A DNA stretch of 64,000 nt from Peredibacter starrii (GTDB taxonomy: Bacteria; Bdellovibrionota; Bacteriovoracia; Bacteriovoracales; Bacteriovoracaceae), in NCBI RefSeq assembly GCF_034259205.1, contig NZ_CP139487.1:2976001-3040000 (forward strand). Direction: 5' to 3'. The position numbers and the translations under genes were made by a program. The notes under the pieces were generated by a model. It did no database searches, was not told the DNA's origin, and saw only the letters and a list, made by a program, of their open reading frames with translations. Each line of letters opens with the position of its first letter. The stretch's first letter is position 1. Below, one piece after another: positions 61,302-64,000 of this stretch.

Positions 61302-61335
61302 GCACTGACTCGTCCGGCGTCGGACGAATCAGTGC
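61302..61335 (-). promoter_or_regulatory. Long hairpin between the cotransporter and PCMT genes
   Basis: Two 15-base arms (61302-61316 and 61321-61335) pair around a four-base loop, with one G-U wobble on the minus-strand RNA. It lies just after the cotransporter stop and has no U-run, so it is not a classical terminator. It could block 3' exonucleases or separate expression of the two genes. Confidence 0.6.
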
Positions 61336-61346
61336 GCAATTAATAA

Positions 61347-63020
61347 TTACTCGTGTTTAGAATTGAAGTTCTCAATGGCCCCGGCCATAAGAAGCGAGTG
61401 AGCACGAATTTTTCTAAGGGCCACAACCATATCTGAATAAGTCAGTGCGGTTACTGGTAAATAGTTTCCTTTTGAAATTCGATCCAAATGCTTCTCACGC
61501 ATACTATCGGCCCAAAGCTGAAGCTCATGAGACTTGGCCTCAATACGGCTCATGTCCATATCCTCAGAGTTTTGGAAGCCAATGCTGACCATCTCAAAGA
61601 AGACCCATACTTCGTCCATAAAACTGAAGAACTCAGTACGGCTTTCACCATCAAGTTTTTCATTCGACTTGAAACGATCGCGATAATTTGCCAGACGCTC
61701 GATATAATCGGCGACACTTTCAAGCTCATCAGTAATTTTGATCATGGCCTGAATTTGTTCCGACTGATGGTGCGACATCGGTTTTTCCATCACGTAACAA
61801 AGGAAAACTGTGATTTCTTTATGAATATTATCCGTGATGCGCTCATAATCGATGATTTTGGCGAGCATCTTTGGATCGTAATCATCTTTGAACCAGAATT
61901 CACGATTGAGTTTGTACATTCTCTCAACGATATCTCGCATCTTCTTAATTTCTGACTCTGCTTGTGCCATTGAGGCCGCAGGTAGCATGTTAGAAGGATC
62001 ACCAAGCATTAATAGATGAGGAACTTCTTTCTCGGCTCTGTCCGGAGTGAGTTTCGTCACCAGTGCTGCCAATTGGTTGATGAAAGGGATGAAAAGCAAT
62101 GTCGCCGTCAAATTAAATAGAGTGTGAGCAAGAGCGATATGCTGGGCCACATAAGGTGCCGATCCATCAGGAGCAATATAGCGGGCGTCCTGAGGAATCA
62201 GAGAATTCACGATATCAAAATAATAAGGAAGGATCATGAGCATCACGCAAACACCGAAAACATTGAAAAGCGCGTGAGCTCGTGCCGCTCTTTTAGCATT
62301 AACAGTGGCACCAATAGAAGCAAGAATCGCGGTAACTGTTGTTCCAATGTTTTCACCAAGAACTAACGTCACAGCTGTATGATATGGGATGACTCCAGAA
62401 GTTGCGAGGGCCATCGTAATCCCCAGCATGGCAGAAGACGATTGAACAATCATCGTGAGTAAACAACCCATCAAGATTGAAGCAATATAAGCGCCGTAAT
62501 GCTCGCCAGAGAAATAAGCAATCGAATCTAAAAAGGCCTGATTGTCACGAAGAGGGACAAAGGCGCTCGACATGGTTTGAAGACCAATGAAAACCAGACC
62601 CACACCTAGAACAGCGCGGCCCAAATGTTGCCATTTTTCTGATTTTGAAAAAAGACCTGGAATGAAGCCAAGACCAACAAGAAGAAGTCCGTATTTGTCG
62701 ACTTTGATGGAGATGATCCAACCCGTGATTGTGGTACCAATATTAGCACCGAAAATGACCCCAATCGCTTGGGTCAAATTCATAAGACCGGCGTTTACGA
62801 AACCCACGGTCATAACAGTTGTGACAGAAGAAGACTGAATAATACAAGTAACTAGTAGCCCTACTCCAACCGCCATAAACCGGTTAGAAGTGATGGAATT
62901 AATAATCTTCCGAATCACGTCTCCGGCCACCGCTTGCAGACCATCAGACATGAATTTCATTCCGAAGAAGAAAATCCCAAGGCCCCCTAACAGGGTGTAA
63001 ATAATAGTAAATGCTTCCAT
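61347..63020 (-). CDS. Na/phosphate cotransporter with PhoU-like C-terminal domain
   Basis: Sodium-dependent phosphate importer of the NptA/YjbB family, 557 residues. Two inverted repeats carry the QSSS motifs (IIQSSSVTTVMTVGF, about 55-70, and IVQSSSAMLG, about 205); GANIGTTITG and GENIGTTVTAILASIG are the paired motifs. Helical PhoU-like domain in residues about 340-557. ATG 63020 is chosen with GGAG upstream. It follows a small membrane protein gene by 22 bases, and a Pho-box match lies ahead of both, so expression under phosphate starvation is likely. Confidence 0.92.
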   Translation of the reverse strand: MEAFTIIYTLLGGLGIFFFGMKFMSDGLQAVAGDVIRKIINSITSNRFMAVGVGLLVTCIIQSSSVTTVMTVGFVNAGLMNLTQAIGVIFGANIGTTITGWIISIKVDKYGLLLVGLGFIPGLFSKSEKWQHLGRAVLGVGLVFIGLQTMSSAFVPLRDNQAFLDSIAYFSGEHYGAYIASILMGCLLTMIVQSSSAMLGITMALATSGVIPYHTAVTLVLGENIGTTVTAILASIGATVNAKRAARAHALFNVFGVCVMLMILPYYFDIVNSLIPQDARYIAPDGSAPYVAQHIALAHTLFNLTATLLFIPFINQLAALVTKLTPDRAEKEVPHLLMLGDPSNMLPAASMAQAESEIKKMRDIVERMYKLNREFWFKDDYDPKMLAKIIDYERITDNIHKEITVFLCYVMEKPMSHHQSEQIQAMIKITDELESVADYIERLANYRDRFKSNEKLDGESRTEFFSFMDEVWVFFEMVSIGFQNSEDMDMSRIEAKSHELQLWADSMREKHLDRISKGNYLPVTALTYSDMVVALRKIRAHSLLMAGAIENFNSKHE

Positions 63021-63042
63021 CAACTCTCCTTCACAGCGTTCT

Positions 63043-63294
63043 CTAATCAACCCAGATGGCAAAAGCTATGGGAATTAAAATGTAGAGAATGGTATCTCGA
63101 ATCAAATAAAATAAAAAAAAGTAAACAAATGCCTTGGGCCCTTTTAGAAACAGCTTTTCCAGCCCCAAATATTGGGCCTTTTTAGACATGGCCACCATGA
63201 ATTTGGTTTTGCCATAGTGCTTAACAAAAAAAGATATAGCTCCATCAACCCTCTTATCGAAGGCCAAAAAGCGTGATTTCAACCAATTTGTCAT
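63043..63294 (-). CDS. Small membrane protein linked to the phosphate cotransporter
   Basis: 83 residues from ATG 63294 (MTNWLKSRFLAFDKRV). The basic N-terminal half is followed by one long hydrophobic region (AFVYFFLFYLIRDTILYILIPIAFAIWVD), one or two spans. No domain recognised. A TTG start five codons upstream is possible. The first gene after the Pho-box match, 22 bases upstream of the cotransporter, so a role with it is plausible. Confidence 0.7.
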   Translation of the reverse strand: MTNWLKSRFLAFDKRVDGAISFFVKHYGKTKFMVAMSKKAQYLGLEKLFLKGPKAFVYFFLFYLIRDTILYILIPIAFAIWVD

Positions 63295-63421
63295 AGGCTG
63301 TTTTTCCAAAAGGTGAAGAGATTAGCAAAGATGAGATAAAGTGTTTGTGAAGAATGTGTCAAGAAACCTGAGCTCGATAAATTTTAATTGGCCCGGATTT
63401 TTTCCCATATTTTGATCGCTT

Positions 63422-63439
63422 ATGACACTTCTATGACAA
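63422..63439 (-). promoter_or_regulatory. Pho box (PhoB-binding site candidate)
   Basis: On the minus strand the 18 bases TTGTCAT AGAA GTGTCAT match the E. coli Pho-box consensus (CTGTCAT AWAW CTGTCAY) at 15 of 18 positions, with the right 11-base repeat period. It lies about 130 bases ahead of the small membrane protein and cotransporter genes. The hemA start is 31 bases away on the opposite strand. A -10-like AATATG follows about ten bases downstream. Confidence 0.55.
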
Positions 63440-63470
63440 AAATCTGGCCAAAAAATCTTAAGATTAGCCC

Positions 63471-64000
63471 ATGTTAAATCGCCTCCAGCTCTGGAACTTT
63501 GAATCAGGTAAGCTCAACAATGATGAGCTGGCCAGTCATGCATTTGTACTCCGTACATGCCAGCGCACACTCGTTTTAGCATATGATATCTACCCTTTTC
63601 ACCACGAAAAACTTCCCGAGCACGCATTGGTTGAAGGTCAGGACGCTTACTTATTTCTGCTGGAAACAATTTGTGGTCTTAAAAGTAAACTTATAGGTGA
63701 AAATGAAATCGTGGGCCAGTTCAAAGAAGCGTACAAAATCTACGCCTCTTCGACCCTGAAAGACACGAAACTTCTTCTAATCCTGGAAAAGCTTTTCAAA
63801 GACGCCAAAGAAATCCGCACTCAGTACTTGATCGGTATTTCTCAAAAGACCTACGCTTCTCTTACTCGCAGACACCTCATCTCTCGCGCAAAAGCTAAGC
63901 ATGTTGTGGTCATTGGCTCTGGGGCCATGGCGGAAGACCTTATCAATCAATTTAAGAAAAAAGCTCAGATTACAATCTGTGCCCGTAACGCTGAACGAGT
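63471..64000 (+). CDS. hemA: Glutamyl-tRNA reductase, partial (cut by window end)
   Basis: NADPH-dependent reduction of glutamyl-tRNA to glutamate-1-semialdehyde, first step of C5 tetrapyrrole synthesis. 176 residues are visible. LRTCQRTLV carries the catalytic Cys (residue 30), then GLKSKLIGENEIVGQFKEAY, and the NADPH-binding VVVIGSGAMAEDL (146-157). The usual first 20 residues (GLNHKTAPV-like strand) are missing, and a stop codon six bases upstream of ATG excludes an earlier start. Continues past the right edge, so the C-terminus is not seen. Confidence 0.88.
   Translation, partial: MLNRLQLWNFESGKLNNDELASHAFVLRTCQRTLVLAYDIYPFHHEKLPEHALVEGQDAYLFLLETICGLKSKLIGENEIVGQFKEAYKIYASSTLKDTKLLLILEKLFKDAKEIRTQYLIGISQKTYASLTRRHLISRAKAKHVVVIGSGAMAEDLINQFKKKAQITICARNAER

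Noticed and set aside
61488-61955. 155-codon plus-strand ORF opposite the phosphate cotransporter
   Set aside because: Mirror image of the PhoU-like region; composition rich in His/Ile/Phe as expected for an antisense shadow, no ribosome binding site.

Overview
The window is a compact, gene-dense bacterial chromosome segment of moderate GC with short intergenic gaps. I see no tRNA or rRNA genes, insertion sequences, prophage or CRISPR. Gene content points to a Gram-negative bacterium of the Bdellovibrionota, probably the Bacteriovorax/Peredibacter side. This placement is an inference from a TIGR02147-type regulator beside a secreted protein, a deltaproteobacterial-style gsp operon with GspN, type III glutamine synthetase, methylmalonyl-CoA mutase and many exported proteins of unknown function. 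No marker gene was compared.

Layout. 0-2 kb: an unknown protein and a CheY-like receiver, then a highly folded intergenic stretch and a 35-residue membrane peptide. 2-7.1 kb (minus): mutase small subunit, large subunit, MeaB chaperone and an MscL channel. 7.2-12.7 kb: a degenerate HD-domain protein, a methyltransferase, two small unknown proteins, a Prc-type protease and a small exported protein. 12.7-16.3 kb: pyrD; an exported HMA protein, flavodoxin and RimK in one operon, divergent from a MerC-like protein; L31 type B. 16.3-25.8 kb: topA, several exported unknowns, a TIGR02147 regulator facing a secreted HEALH protein, a deacetylase lipoprotein, a second receiver and a small XRE regulator. 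25.8-30.1 kb: two tandem 13-repeat kelch lipoproteins. 30.2-39.7 kb: glnN, an Sfp-type transferase, an M61 peptidase, an IscA-like protein lacking the CxC pair, a LysR regulator, an FG-GAP lipoprotein and an acyl-CoA dehydrogenase. 39.9-54.8 kb (plus): a full type II secretion operon, gspCDEFGHIJKLMN, followed by a prenyl synthase. 54.8-60.4 kb (minus): MerR, IhfA, the infC-rpmI-rplT operon, an unknown protein, PlsB and an IMPDH/GMPR protein. 60.5-63.3 kb (minus): a PCMT-like methyltransferase, a Na/phosphate cotransporter with PhoU-like tail and a small membrane protein. The window ends inside hemA.

How the genes fit together. The mutase block interconverts methylmalonyl- and succinyl-CoA. 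The acyl-CoA dehydrogenase would feed fatty-acid or amino-acid carbon in the same direction, as expected of an organism living on prey biomass. The type II secretion operon could export the many signal-peptide proteins seen here after their release to the periplasm.

The most notable regulatory signals are: an ATA start for infC placed exactly behind a strong ribosome binding site; terminator-like hairpins in both gaps of infC-rpmI-rplT; a 15/18 Pho-box match upstream of the phosphate transporter genes; and an eight-codon ORF between two related terminators. I found no clearly new multi-gene system. The best candidates for undescribed elements are the structured intergenic region near 1.7-1.9 kb, the short ORF at 19.77 kb and the ribosomal-protein attenuators.
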